A stretch of 64,000 nucleotides of DNA, taken from contig CACRXP010000300.1 of assembly GCA_902702965.1 (NCBI GenBank), positions 299,624 to 363,623 on the forward strand, written 5' to 3'. The position numbers and the translations under genes were made by a program. Source of the DNA: Spirometra erinaceieuropaei (Eukaryota > Platyhelminthes > Cestoda > Diphyllobothriidea > Diphyllobothriidae). Positions within the stretch are counted from its first letter, which is position 1. Each line of letters opens with the position of its first letter. Shown here in pieces: positions 24,237-36,119 of the stretch. The notes under the pieces are model-generated. The model ran no database searches, had not been told where the DNA came from, and saw only the letters and a program-made list of their open reading frames with translations.

Positions 24237-24283
24237 CATCATCATCCTCCTCCTCCTCCTCCTCATCGTCATCATCATCGTCA
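24237..24283 (+). repeat. CAT/CCT trinucleotide microsatellite
   Basis: ATC and CTC triplets over 47 bases; the acidic run in the minus frame is an artefact. Confidence 0.85.
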
Positions 24284-24638
24284 CTGGGCGGACTTTGACA
24301 AAGGTGTCCACGCGTCCTCCACAGGTTTCTTCCAGACACATACGCGAGGATAGAAGGCACAATGTTTACCTTTCTTGCCCCAGTGGCGACTCATACGCGC
24401 AGAAGCATTTCGTCTGTGTATGGAGCGAAAAGGATGGGCCAGTGTAGAAAAAAGATCGTCCCCTCTGTGTCATCAAGAGTGTGTGTGTGTGTGTGCAGTG
24501 AGGTTGTGTTTGCCCTTTTCCGCGGCGTTGTTCGTGAGGTGAATAACTCTGACCGAGATGCGGATGACCGATGAAACAGCCATCTTCCACATTTACAGAG
24601 GAAAAAGTGAACGAGGTCGTAAATATGCCCTGTTTTCG

Positions 24639-24694
24639 TTGGTGGTGGTGGTGGTGGTGGTGGTGGTGGTGGTGGTGGTGGTGGTGGTGGTGGT
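24639..24694 (+). repeat. (GGT)n microsatellite
   Basis: A pure GGT run of about 18 units on the plus strand. G-rich triplets of this length can form quadruplexes. Confidence 0.9.
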
Positions 24695-26036
24695 AAATTT
24701 GGGACAGAGACCTTGTCTGGGCTGGCTACAGGGACGTAATCGTGCGCTGCTAGGGGAGGAAATAGGCGGTGAAATGAGCCAATTAAGAGAAGGCGTGAAA
24801 AAAAGAGAAACTACTACATATCCGGGGCGTTGACGGTGAGAAACCCGGTTATCGAGAGGAAAATTGGCAGGAGGGTGTTTGTGGGAATTGCAATAGTGAG
24901 AACCAGGAGTGAGTTGCTTCAGGCGGAAATGGCACCGCCCAGCAAGTTGGCACTTGCCGCAAAATCCTTGCAGAATTAGGTAAGTGCGAACAACAAAGCT
25001 TCCGAATCCATGGCTGTCGCAAATTTCCTCCTTAAAGATAAATTAGCACTGTTTGTCTAGGTTAATTCTGGTGTTAGCAGCCAAATGCTATTACCAACTG
25101 AGTAAAAACCGCTGCACAATGTCCGAACCCTGAGGAAATTCGGGGTTTCTCTTGAACTTTCACTTTTGGCAACTACAAGTCGATGTAAAGTAGCCATTTT
25201 GTGAGATGCTTGGAAGCATTTTTTGCAAACTCTGTCTACGTGACGACTGAAAAGTCGACAGAAGCATAAGTGGAACTTAAGGATAAAGAATAGGGAGGGA
25301 AATTGTTGAACCGATTCGATTTATAAAAATCCGGGATCAGCGCTGTACGATAAAACCAAACAACCGGACTGGATTCGAGGACGAAGAAAGGGAAAATCAG
25401 TACTCGACATCTCATTGGTGTCTGAAACCATAACTCAAGCGCAGTGGCAACGCGTCGACGCAATACACGAGGCGCAAGTGTGTGCGTGTGTATCTTTGAA
25501 GGTGTGTCATAGGTCGACGTTTGAGTACCCGGTCATTCGCAAAGCGTTAGTTTTCCAATAGACGAGCCGTTTATATTGATTACTCCGAGCCGATTCCACA
25601 GGTGTATTTTGTGGAACCACCATTTATGACACCAGCAGGGGGGAGTCACTATCGTGCAGATCGGATAGAGGGTGTCGGCTGGGTGTCGCAGAATTCAGAT
25701 CAATAAAACTCACGGCAACGTCGAGATGAACACTATGCGGGCCGCCGAACTCACAGCAGAAGACCAGGGCGGCGAAATTAGATAGCTATCAAACGTCGCA
25801 TTTTGGCGCTGGCTATTTTGGTGCTGGCAGCACGGGCCAAAGACTTTTAAACGGTTCATGCTCCAGCTGTACTTGACTTTCTCGCATAGAGGTACTTTTT
25901 CAAAATTGAGAAGAACCGAACACCGTATCCAGCAAACAAAGTGAACATGCATTGCAGAAGATCAACGCGTAACAGGCTGGTGTGGGGGTACGGCTCCAGG
26001 GAACAAAAAACAGGAAGATTTGCAAGGATTTCTTAC

Positions 26037-26424
26037 CGGGTTCCGGTAGGGTGAGCTCGAAGACAGCCTTATGATCGGAGACAATGAGACGGTGATAACG
26101 TTCCAACTCGGAATCCGTATAACCGTTGCGCTTCAGTTTGCAGTATAGCTGCACCTCGGGACGGTTCTTTGTGCAGCCCAATTCAAGGAAACCGGGTTCA
26201 ATCTGGCCATTTGGGAGAAGTTTTCCAGCTGGAAGGCTGAGTACGCCAACCGGCTGATCCAATTGGAGTCCGTAGTGTTTCTCATGCACCCAGGCGGGAC
26301 CCCAGTTCATGTCGTCACAGGAGGGATAGGGCTCACACTTTATTGCGCCCTTGTCACAGATCAGCTTGTATTCACAGGCAGCTCTGAAGGTTCCGTTTCT
26401 GGCCATTGTCTCGTTGGTGAGATC
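26037..26424 (-). CDS. KY-like gene, exon E
   Basis: The acceptor is ATGCTTTCAG|GATCTC and the donor CCCG|GTAAGA. It encodes DLTNETMARNGTFRAACEYK, EPYPSCDDMNWGPAW, HYGLQLDQPVG and ends FELTLPEPG, inside a second family domain. It joins exon D in frame across a 5.3-kb intron, so at least one more 3' exon is expected. Confidence 0.8.
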
Positions 26425-29400
26425 CTGAAAGCATAAAAGAAATAGCACCACAAAATTTGGGCTTGTAATTCAAGATGCAAAGGCGACTCTAGCTATGACT
26501 GCCCTCCACCTGGCATGCACCAGCCAGGTATGTAGTGGTCAACGGGATAGTGATCGGTGCCACCCAAACGGGCCACGTGGTAGATGCGTTGGACCAACAC
26601 GGGGACCATATCGGATTCTGGCAGGCGTTATCGGATTGAGCGCCATATATAATGACAACATTTCGGGGTGCGGTGGTAGACACGATTGCCAGCAGACTCG
26701 CGCACACTGGGATCCCTGCCGTCTCCACTTTTGGTGTTGATTAAGATCCTGGTTAAGTGTTGCGCGGACCAGGGGGTGTGGAGTGGAGCGCCGCCTACGG
26801 TCTTCCTAACTCTGTCTTGACACCGGGTCCACATGGGGGAGAGAGTATGGCTGACGCAGCGAAAGTCTACGTTCACTGTAAACTAAATCACGCGCAAGTC
26901 ACCGTGTCTGCTTGACCTTACTGGGGAGCACACGGTGGACATCGTCGGCAACGGAGGTCCAACTGTCGATGTAGTGGTCGACGGCGTGGTGGAGAATTTT
27001 TTGGATAATGGGCAGATGACTTTAGGGCTTAGAGTATTTTATCCATTCCGTTACCAATGCAAGGCAATAACAGTAACAATAGACCCAATGTAAACTGTCA
27101 AATCAGGGAGACGTTTTACGTCTCTGTACTGACCTTGAAACGGCCAATCACAGAGTCAGCCGGCGTTTACGCACCTAACTATGGGACGAAGCCACGAATC
27201 GACACACCTGTTAAATGACTCAGGGGTGACCGTAAGTTACTGGTATTAGATCATTTATTCTGCTGATTCCGCTAAGGGAATTAAGGCGGGTCGACACCGC
27301 ACAGGAGGAAGAAGCTCCTCGGAACATAAATTTTCGTTTTTTTCATCTGACAGAATATGTTCAAGGGGTGAGCATTAATAGGTTCATTTTATTTTTAACG
27401 TCTACATCTTAAAGTGGATTAGGGAACTTTTTTTCAAAAAGGCCGGTTATTGGCTCCCTCGTAAAGTCTTGCTCTGGGTCAGACACCTTGGTCGACTTCG
27501 GTCCGTTCGTAACCTCTGCCACTTTGTTGGGGATTGTTTACTTCAGGAAGTCTCAGGCATCGAAAACTTTAATCCTCATCAAAAATTTTTAAATTCTGCC
27601 ACTATGGCTGACTTGGCACGAACTGAGATACTCAAAGTTAAAACCCTGTCGTTTATGACAAAAAACGCGTAATTACAAAGCGATAAAAATACATCGAGCT
27701 GTGCAAAACAGAACCGCCACTGGTGCGAGGCTGTGCAACGTAAGCAAATGTGGAAAATCCAGGCATGCTGAGCTGACTCCTTCCTCATGTAGTAAAGTAG
27801 GATATAATGAGTAGACGATGAATGTTGAAATCCGAGTAACTAACGATTTCGAAATGGTTGATCAGTTGTGAACACCTGCGGTGGTGGGTATGTGGCTACG
27901 TTGATGTTCCACCGCAAAATACGTTTTCTCTGTGCGTCGGCTGCATTGTCTGTTGCCGCGTCCTACGACGGTTCGAGCGTGAATATGTAACACCAGGCAA
28001 TTAAAGTTTTTTTCGGCGATCGAATCTTCTTCCTAGTGCCAGTAATATGCAACGGCAGCTCTCAACTGCTTTCTGCAACTCCTATTTACGCTTTTATCGA
28101 CAACGCGTTCTGATGTTTAAAGCGGACAAAGTCTGCGCAGGAAGTGAAGCTTCTCACACTCTAGGATATGGGCTCTTAGATAGTGGACGGGAATGTCAAT
28201 TCGACGCCTTTCGAAAGAAGGACATGTGAAAAAAGTGAGTTGGTCTTCTACTTTTTGATATTCTGAGCAAGAATCCCTCGTCTAGTACAGTGGATTCCAG
28301 TTAGTGAATTTGTCGCTTAAATTGGCTAGTTATTGAATAGAAGGAACAACTAATCCTGCAAGTCTCTGACACGCGAGGTGAGTGCATGCACCCAATTCTC
28401 GTGTGTCCAGTAAGCAGGTCGCGAAACGTGCTCAACCGGGGTAGGACGGCCGATAAGGGGTCAGGCGATACCATCAGACACACGCACTCAGCCAGTTGTC
28501 GGTATGCCGTCCAGCCGTAACGTTCACAGTTTGTTCTATTCAATTTCTCTACCACCCTTTTATTGCCTGTGTGCTGTTGTCTGGGCACTACTTAAGAAGA
28601 GTAGGCGATTGCTACTGCTTAGGAGGGCTGGTGGTCTAAAAAGAGGACATGGACTTAATGGCACTGGCCGTCCTTTTATCGATCAATTTGGTGGCATTGC
28701 GGTGGTCAATTTGTCCAAGGTCAACAAAGTAGTTGATTGGGTGTGCATTTGCGAGAGGACCACAGCGCACACATGGAGGTGCGCGTGGATCCAGCAGCGG
28801 CCTGTGCTGTGGACGCGCAGGATCAAAACGCAGATCAGACTGCTCACGGCATGCATTTGTTGGACAGGGTAGAGTCCGTGCGCAAGCCCATAAGCGCTGA
28901 CGCACATGCGTGTGTGTATATGGCACGCCTTAGACGCAGCCCCCCCCCCCTCCACGCAGTGTCAGCCACCGCGTCCGATCCCAGCGTCCGATAACTGATA
29001 GGCTCGGACAGCCGACTGATCCATGGGAGAGGAAGGAGAACGTGGGATGGACATTGCGGAATTCATCCCCACAGCACATCAGCGCACTCACTCTGACGCC
29101 CTTCAATCTGTCACAGCGCGTAGCATGGAAAACTGCCAACTAACGGGATAACTCGGCCCTTCTGATGACTGAGGGTAAGGCTTCAACGGCTCCTCCTTAG
29201 AGTGGCCGTTATGGCTATCTCACTGATGTGATATTTGAGTCGCTATTTCCGCCTAGCACGCACCGTGGGAGCGGGGTCGTGCGTGGTACGCGTAGACTGG
29301 TTGTTCAACCAGCCCACTTGAGCCAACCTCTGGTCGTCTCGACATTGTCTTGCCATCGGAGCGAAGTGGGCGAGGGATGAGGGACTGTGGTGGATGCTGT

Positions 29401-32400
29401 GAGGACCCACTTCACACGTGCACAAATCGCCAAAACCCCGAGCATCCCGTGAGACACGGGGGAGGGGTGTTGTCGCTTGTCAAGGTCGGACTGTCTTCGT
29501 CGGTGAGAGCAATAAATTCGTCTCAGTGGGGCTTACAGGGAACACTCTATTTCCAGGAAATAACTCTGGCCAGTGCACCGCCTACTTTGGTCGCATGATT
29601 GTCTCAAGTCAGAGTTTATGGAGACAGGGTTGCGGAGCGAGCCTGAAACTTGAACACACAAGACGATGGCCTACAGTCGGTGTGGCAGTGCCTGCACCTA
29701 GGCGAGTATGCTTGAGAGATGTCGATGGTGGTTTGGATGAGCTATCCGGCTCTGAAGCGAATGACAGTCAAAAAGGGAGAACTACATGGCCGCGGACGCA
29801 GCTTTCGCGTCTATTAGTGCTGGTCGGCTGACTCAAACCAGTAACCGCGTTCCTCACCAGCGCATAACGAAGATGCAAATGAAAGATTCAAAACTGGTGG
29901 GGAAGAATGATTCACTGCGCGAAGCAATAAGGCCAGCACTAGTCACTGACAGCTGGCGGAGAAGACAGACTTTGAGGTCCACAATAACGGTGAGACAACC
30001 TCGGGGAGGGGGGGGGGAGAGAATGCGCGTTGCTCCAATAACGTCAGAGAGCAGCCCGAAAACGGAAACCGGAAGGGCAGTAGTTTTATGCCGAAACTCC
30101 AGATAATGCGGCCAACCACAAAAACGGTTGTGGTTGTTGGTTAAAGAACGACTGGCTGAAGGGGGCTCGAATAGGTCTGAAGAACCTCTGCTTTGTGTTG
30201 ATAAGCCTTAATAACCTATGTGTCTATCAATTCTCTCTTATCCAGTAGAGCAAACACCGCACATAGCCAGTATAACAAACAGCCAGTCATTCTTCCGCAA
30301 TGAGTGTGCGTTAGCGTTGTTTTAAAAGGTCAGTAACCTATGCTGGACGGCCTACACAAACTGACAGAAATGTCAACTGGGGTGGAATAGCCTGGTAGCG
30401 CAGGAGTAAGTCTTAAAAGACCTAAGCCAATGCCTCTGCCTAGCAAAGGTGTCAAGATTCACGTGTGATTCATTGGGCAGACAGAAATCTCGAGGATGGT
30501 AGCGCACATGCCTCGGATTTTGTTCGACCATTTAGTGAAGTTCTCGTCGTCGCAAAAAGAACGGTTGGATTTGCTCTTAAAGTTCTAGGTCTCTGGGTGT
30601 GCGAATAAAAACAACTGGGGCCGGTGAAGTAGAAGTAGCCCTTAATTAATGCACCGGAGGCCCCACTGAAAAGAAGTCTTACTTCAGATTTGCTTTAAGC
30701 TGGCCTACGAAAGGAATGTGATTAAACAGACAACTGTTCGCAGGAAAACGAGCTTTGTTTAAAAGCAAGGAAGAGACAAAACAGACACAAGACGGTCACC
30801 TAGATTCCATGCACCACTTCTTATACTTTAAAAGGGATAGAATATATCATGGAAAATATACAATAAAATAATTTAAAGTGTATCTTAAGGGACACAGTAA
30901 AAGAAGTTCGTCAGGTGGCCGCATATCTGGGACGTGCTTCAGTTACAACACATTTCTGATCACACTCAGTCGTGACCGTTTGTGCATAGGCTTATCAATG
31001 GCAAAGTGCCAAGGGAATAACGTAATCAATCATACTAGCAACATCAGATAATTTAAATTTAGGTAAAGTGTTGCTAATAACCATCGAGTCAAGGCAAAAA
31101 ACAGTTTTCTGGTGAACTAGTTGCCCTGTGCTGAAAAAAGTTTGAAACGGAATAAAAATTGGTGCTTAAGAGCATAATTTTTAGTCCATCTCGATTAAGC
31201 CTACGCTCGATCGCCTGTTGAACCGTCAACTGTTTAAGTGGCAAACGGAGAAACTAACTCCGGATTTAGCCAGTTCATTTATTATAACCAACAAGGTGGA
31301 CTCGAAAGCATTTTCAGAAATTCAGTTCAAAAAATACTCCATAAGTCAAAAATGTAAATGACGGTAAGCCGAACTGTGGTTAGAACAGACCTCATGCAAC
31401 TCCCAAGGGCGAAACTATTGCGGTCATATGTAGTATTTCATGACTATCGATTTATGAAACTGGTTTAGCGTATTGTTGTCAGACAGCACGTGTTAAAAAG
31501 CTATGAGTCCGAAAGCCTGCTTTCCCAAATTTCTTCTCTTTTTGTTGTAAAAAGCTACTGTCCACAATTTATAATTTTCACAAAGAGACCCCCTATAGGT
31601 TGCAACAGAAAACGACAAATTAGGAGGCTCAAAATATTCCCGATCTCCCTAAAATCCTTCGTTTGTGCAAACCAGGAATATTTTAAGACGAATGTGACCT
31701 ACCTGAGCATATATAGTGAGGTAGAACACACCTCTGGACGGTAGGCGGAAATAGTAGTTGAGTGAGTCAACTGTGCTCTCCTGCAAGACAAACGATTTCA
31801 GCTCGACGTTCGTGTTTGGCAAAGTTTCGACCAAGTCAGTAGGTCGGGCGGGCAAGGACTCTGGTTTTGGATCATTTGCGCTGCCAAGAAGATGCTGTAA
31901 CTTATATGTAAAGCATCCTGGTTTCCAGAAACCAAAAGTCATGCGAAGACAGCCAACAGTGGTATAAACAACGCCGAAGTGTTCTTGTCGAAAGTCCATT
32001 GCGCACTTGAAGAATTGAGATTTAGTAAGTGGAAGGCTCTCAAACTGGGCCAGAGTCAATGGCTTAGAAAGCAGCTGCCAGCGACAGTCTTCAGGGAAAT
32101 GACTGTATACAGCCTAGGATAAAAAAGCAAGAGAGCATCTTATTAGGCTGCGCTCCTCAGAAGATGCTACAGCAAGGTTGTAGTCCTCGGACGAACAAAG
32201 ATTTTCGGATAGAAGTAAGGACACTCTTGGTGAAATATAAAGTGCGTTGAATCTTCTTAATTGGGTTCAATGTAATGAAAATGCGATTTCCTGGTGGCAT
32301 ATCAAAAGAAGAGGGGACCCAATCGGGAGAGATTTCTTAGAGATCTGACGTTTCGAGTAGTTACCTCTTGTACCCATTTTCAGAGACCAGGAAGTCATGC

Positions 32401-33766
32401 GCACAGCATCAAATAAAGTGCGCACGACTCCATAGTCTCTGAAGATGGACAGACGAAGTAACTACTCGAAACGCCAGACCTTTAATAAACTTCTCCTGCT
32501 GAACGACTCTCTTATTTTCGTTCGACGTATCTAGTTATTTGCACTAAAGAGTGCAGGTAAGGTTCTCAAAATTCGTTCACGACAAATACCTGCTGTGGTT
32601 CCATCATGAAGTAAAAATCGTCGTACTCGTAAACCACGTTCTCTTGGAGATTTTTTCCCGAACTCAAATAACGTGTTGCCCAGTGTGCATCCACCAGCTG
32701 CCAAGAATCCTGGATGTAGATAACGTTCCAAGAGTGGTTTGGAGGTAGACCTTGAAATCGGTCCCCAGGAAAGTAGTCGACTCCCTTTGCGTAACCACTC
32801 ACCGTGACACAATGAAGCTCTGCATATCTAAAAAGTATAAAGTTGTGTTTCGGAGAACAGTCGAAATGTGTTAAGACATATGCAAGCTAACACGGGCAGT
32901 CTAGGGGAAGAACGTGTGGGAAGCATATGAGAATTTTCATAAGTCAGCAAGCAACGCGATTTATGAAACCATATTTCCAACTATAACTAAAGTAAACTTT
33001 TCCCATACTCTGTAATATTGAGTATATCGATAGCGCTTAGAAACGAAACTCAGATTTGTGTGCAAACTAATACATCCCCGTTCTTACATTAAGTCAAAAA
33101 CTGCATTAAAATTTTCGAGATTGTGTTTGGAAGTAATACTTGAAAAAAATTACATTTTCAAGGCACTAAAAACAGTTTTGAAAGAAAATGCACGTACTAC
33201 TTTGTCCGGGAGTTCTTTTTATATGTAGCATAAGTGATGCAAAAATGCTCAGTTATAGTGGTCAGTCAAAATTTTAGCTATCAACAGTTACACACAGGTA
33301 GGGACTAACGTGCACATTATCTCGTAGATTTTGGCAAAACTTGTTTTGTTTTGCTTAAACATGAGGAGTATTTCTTCGGGTGAACCAGCTGAGACCTCCT
33401 GGAAAGTCATTTTTTGCATGTTCTTTGTCGTCATCCAACGAAATATGACTCTTGCTCTTTCAAGTTCAGAGAGTTTATACCTAAAGACGAGATTCCACAT
33501 GAGATCTCGAAAAGTTGGGTATTCATTGTATGAAACCTGTGGGAAAAAACATTTTCGGTCTTATATTAATGAGAAACATACATGAATAGCATGTTCATCA
33601 ACCCGGGCAAAAACATCGGGAGCATCATAAACCTGATGTTTCAAATACTTCGGAGGAGATGGTGGGGGATGTTTCAATACATCAGGACTGACGCTGAGAC
33701 AGAAGGCTGCCGGTGTAGCCATCCCGAGGGAACCCGTACCACGCGCGTTTTGGGTAAATTGACCTA
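26037..33766 (-). CDS. kyphoscoliosis-peptidase/hillarin-like protein, internal part of gene (5 exons)
   Basis: Exons in coding order are 33766-33582, 33536-33310, 32827-32590, 32113-31703 and 26424-26037. All introns start GT and end AG and every junction keeps frame. The product (about 482 codons here) begins with a Pro-rich lead-in and VYDAPDVFARVDEHA. A helical ELERARVIFRWMT segment with SPEEIL follows. Then comes a transglutaminase-like core with GYAKG, PNHSWNV and WQLVDAHW, and two beta-rich blocks typical of the KY/hillarin family (WQLLSKP; EYKLIC...WGPAW...YGLQL). Relatives are cytoskeleton-associated and in vertebrates act in muscle. The His and Asp of the Cys-His-Asp triad are present; the Cys site appears to be KTSFAKIYE with Ser. 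N- and C-terminal exons were not found. The 5.3-kb fourth intron carries repeats. Confidence 0.85.
26755..26990 (+). repeat. dispersed repeat family R, copy 3 (in KY-like intron)
   Basis: Carries GGACCAGGGGGTGTGG, TCTTGACACCGGGTCC, ATCACGCGCAAGTCACCGTG and GGTGGACATCGTCGGCAACG. It is inverted relative to the copies at 7.3 and 57.6 kb and is antisense to the host gene. Confidence 0.6.
26991..31702. other. remainder of KY-like intron, no gene recognised
   Basis: Intronic sequence between exons E and D. It contains a weak repeat at 28650-28960 shared with 15.6 kb, a poly-C run near 28940 and a G run near 30007. Frames such as 29418-29831 (137 codons) have no recognisable domain. Confidence 0.45.
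31703..32113 (-). CDS. KY-like gene, exon D
   Basis: The acceptor is TTTATCCTAG and the donor CAG|GTAGGT; 137 codons in phase 0. It encodes AVYSHFPEDCRWQLLSKPLT followed by a beta-rich domain ending PSRGVFYLTIYAQ, the usual close of one KY-family repeat domain. Confidence 0.85.
32341..32481. repeat. 64-bp inverted repeat with Penelope-type motif, in KY-like intron
   Basis: The arms 32341-32404 and 32418-32481 are inverted copies with a 13-base loop and a modest number of mismatches. Each arm carries CTGAA(G/A)ATGG and CTCGAAACG(C/T)C, spaced as in the fragment at 4950-4998. The motif recalls terminal sequences of Penelope-like elements. It sits in the intron between exons D and C. Confidence 0.65.
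32590..32827 (-). CDS. KY-like gene, exon C (transglutaminase-like core)
   Basis: The acceptor is CTTTTTAG|ATATGC and completes the split Thr codon from exon B; the donor is CAG|GTATTT. It encodes AELHCVTVSGYAKGVDYFPG, then PPNHSWNVIYI and SWQLVDAHWATRYL, carrying the His and Asp of the core, and DDFYFMMEPQQ. Confidence 0.9.
33310..33536 (-). CDS. KY-like gene, exon B
   Basis: The acceptor is TTTTTTCCCACAG; the donor is AC|GTTAGT. The 45-bp intron before it is typical of compact flatworm introns. It encodes VSYNEYPTFRDLMWNL, ELERARVIFRWMTTKN, SPEEILLMFKQ and KTSFAKIYEIMC. The last is the place where active family members carry the catalytic Cys; here Ser occupies the region. Confidence 0.85.
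33582..33766 (-). CDS. KY-like gene, exon A
   Basis: The acceptor is CTTTAG before 33766 (or the TAG three bases on); the donor is CAT|GTATGT at 33581. It encodes a Pro-rich segment, then KYLKHQVYDAPDVFARVDEHAIH, the conserved lead-in to the family core. Exons upstream of this are not identified. Confidence 0.75.
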
Positions 33767-34189
33767 CTAAAGACATTTGAATGATTAAAAGACAAATGTG
33801 CATAGAAGCCACACAGGGAAGAATATCAGTGTATGAGCTTGGGACTAGGAGTGCAGAAGTCCGATGAATGCAACATTTTATTCAACGATCCTTAAGTGTA
33901 TTTTACTCAACTGAGACTTTATCGAGCTGAGTAAGTTATACAGAGCGAGAAGCGACTACTTGATTCGTCGCACGAGAAGGGATGAGCAAATAAAATGACG
34001 AAGTCATGTGGAAGGAGCCCCAGGAAGTGGGGAAAACAATGTTGCGGGAGCGAGGGGAATGTTGTTGCGCATGAAAGCGTTTCAATTTTATTAGAAACCC
34101 GAACACAAATTGGTCAGCATGGAAACAGCAAAGTTATTTCCACTCTTTTAAAAAATGGTACACATCGACTGCGCAGCGGTATCTGTAGT
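33767..34189. other. no gene recognised
   Basis: Upstream of the first identified KY-like exon on the minus strand. No 5' exon or promoter element could be supported. Confidence 0.4.
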
Positions 34190-34480
34190 GGTATATACAA
34201 GATTTAAGATGGTTTGTATTACTAAATGGCAGCTTATTAGACAACGGTCTACCAGCAGGCGGACTATAGGATTTGAATGCCACCACGTCGGATTTCTCCA
34301 ACTCGAATCACATGGCGAACTTAAAAACCTTGGTGTGAATAACGTCCACTTTTGACGTGTAATCAGATCTGTCCAAGATACCAAAGAGGGCCGTAAGTGT
34401 CCTAGGTTCGCCCAGCAGAACCTCCCTCAATTTTGCCAAAGAGCTTTTCGGCCCTGTGTTCGAAAGTGAGCTTGCAGTTT
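34190..34480 (+). mobile_element. decayed CR1-like LINE fragment
   Basis: Plus-strand reading gives LIRQRSTSRRT, FLQLESHGELKNLGV and, in another frame, remnants of the next block. It parallels 35470-35700 (LIRLRPSNRRS, YQLESVNELRDLGVWMTS). This is the thumb and C-terminal part of a LINE RT with stops and frameshifts. Confidence 0.55.
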
Positions 34481-35439
34481 TAAGAAGGCTCTTACAAGGG
34501 AACAATGATAGGAAAAATGTCTTAAACGGTAGTAGAGTTTGAAAGACAATGAGTTGAACGTCAAAAACATAAAGTTTTGAAAAGCCTCAGTGTGCAGACG
34601 CAAATACTGATGTGGACAAGATAACAGTAACACAGTCTCTGGTTTCTGTGGAAAACAGCCGAGGCGAGGTATCAACTTTTTTCGACCATTCCACGTGTTC
34701 GACAGAACTATCAACTGAAAGTGAAGAAAGAAACTCGGGGGGTAGGTGGAATGGGTAAACGCAACAATAATAGGATGAAGCTAAAAACGACTCCGTCAGA
34801 TCTCTCGGGACCTTCTGCTGACAGGGTGGCCACAACTAGAATAAAGGATCGCTTGATCGTCCGAATTGCATAGTCGTTCATGGCTTACGCGAGTCGAATG
34901 CACGTAACCCGAGAGAGGGAGTTATGCTGGACTTGATACATTTCAACACCTGTTGAAAAATATGTTCTAGTTGAATTTGAACGTAACCATTCGTGCAGAC
35001 TTCGGGATAGGGAAAAAGCTAGCGAACAATCGAAGCTATGGGACATTAGTGAATACCTCCAAAGTTTCCAGGAGAGTTTTGTTCACCACACGTCTTAGTT
35101 TCTTCCTTTATGTTTTGCAATTATTGAAATATTTGATTTGCCCAGTGACACAGACTTTTCTCCGCGATCGATTCTTCCTGTTAATTGCTTTCTTTATGAT
35201 GTTATGAGTCGATCCAGGTCTCTTGCTTTACTTTACACTCGTCCGCGGGCTGTGGTTGTTGATAAAATGTGGAAGAACATTTTTTAACAATTTACAGTCC
35301 TCCTTGGCATCGCCCCTAACCATTGAGCCTGATCAAGACCGGATAAATATGGACTCATCTGATCAAAGTCACTTCGCTAACAGTTACGTCTTTTTGCCTG
35401 GGGTATGCTCCAACCATCAAATGACGGCGATTTGGTGCG
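34481..35439. other. no gene recognised
   Basis: Short frames only, between two LINE fragments. Some of it may be decayed LINE sequence, but I cannot show it. Confidence 0.4.
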
Positions 35440-36095
35440 ACAAGTGATGTCTTAAGGCCAATATTGACAAGTGTCACCTAATTCGATTACGACCGAGCAA
35501 CAGGAGGTCGTTGAGATTTGAACCTCATTACATGAAAGGAGGTTACCAGCTCGAATCAGTCAATGAGTTAAGAGACCTCGGTGTGTGGATGACGTCAACT
35601 CACAGATTATCGTCTCACTGCGCCAAGGTATCAAAGAAGGCCATGGGTATCCTAGGCGCGATTAGGAGATCCTTCCTTTATTTCGCCGAAGAACTTTTCG
35701 GCCGAGTATTTGGAACATTTGTTAGACCAGTGTTGGAATATTACTTTCAGGCATAGTGTCCCTGGACGAAACAAAATTACACCATACTGGAGAACGTACA
35801 ACGAAGACAAGTCATGCTGTTCGGCGGATTTAGTTGCTTATCTTATGAGAGACGCCTGGAAAAGCTAAAAATATTCAGAGGACATATGATCATGGTCTTA
35901 AGAATCGTCAGAGGGTTAAAGTGTGCTCTTCAGCTTGACGATTTCTTTGAACTGGCGCGAACGACCAATTTTCGAGGCCACCATTACCACCAATTGAAGA
36001 TAAATTATACCAAAGTAGAATTGCGGGCCAAATTCTTCTCCCGCCGGCTGCATCACAGAAACATGAGCAAATGAACTTATATCGAATGCTTCGCT
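35440..36095 (+). mobile_element. decayed CR1-like LINE fragment, C-terminal RT part
   Basis: Pieces read NELRDLGVWMTSTHRLSSHC, FLYFAEELFGRVFGTFVRPV, LEY, then RRLEKLKIF and FFELARTTNFRGHHY. These match the C-terminal half of the LINEs at 12.3 and 37.6 kb (LFGKTYGAFVR; FFQIATTTHLRGHPF). A stop (TAG near 35755) and frame changes inactivate it. Confidence 0.7.
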
Positions 36096-36119
36096 ATACA
36101 TTTTAATTTATAATTTCTT

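Larger units (their letters stand above)
23984..26036. other. no gene recognised; two microsatellites
   Basis: Contains a CAT/CCT triplet run (24237-24283) and the GGT run listed separately. The missing 3' exon(s) of the KY-like gene would lie here or further left on the minus strand, but no exon continuing the frame could be identified. Confidence 0.4.

Noticed and set aside
24148..24360. Missing 3' exon of the KY-like gene
   Set aside because: An acidic triplet-repeat frame; nothing in it continues the family sequence after FELTLPEPG.
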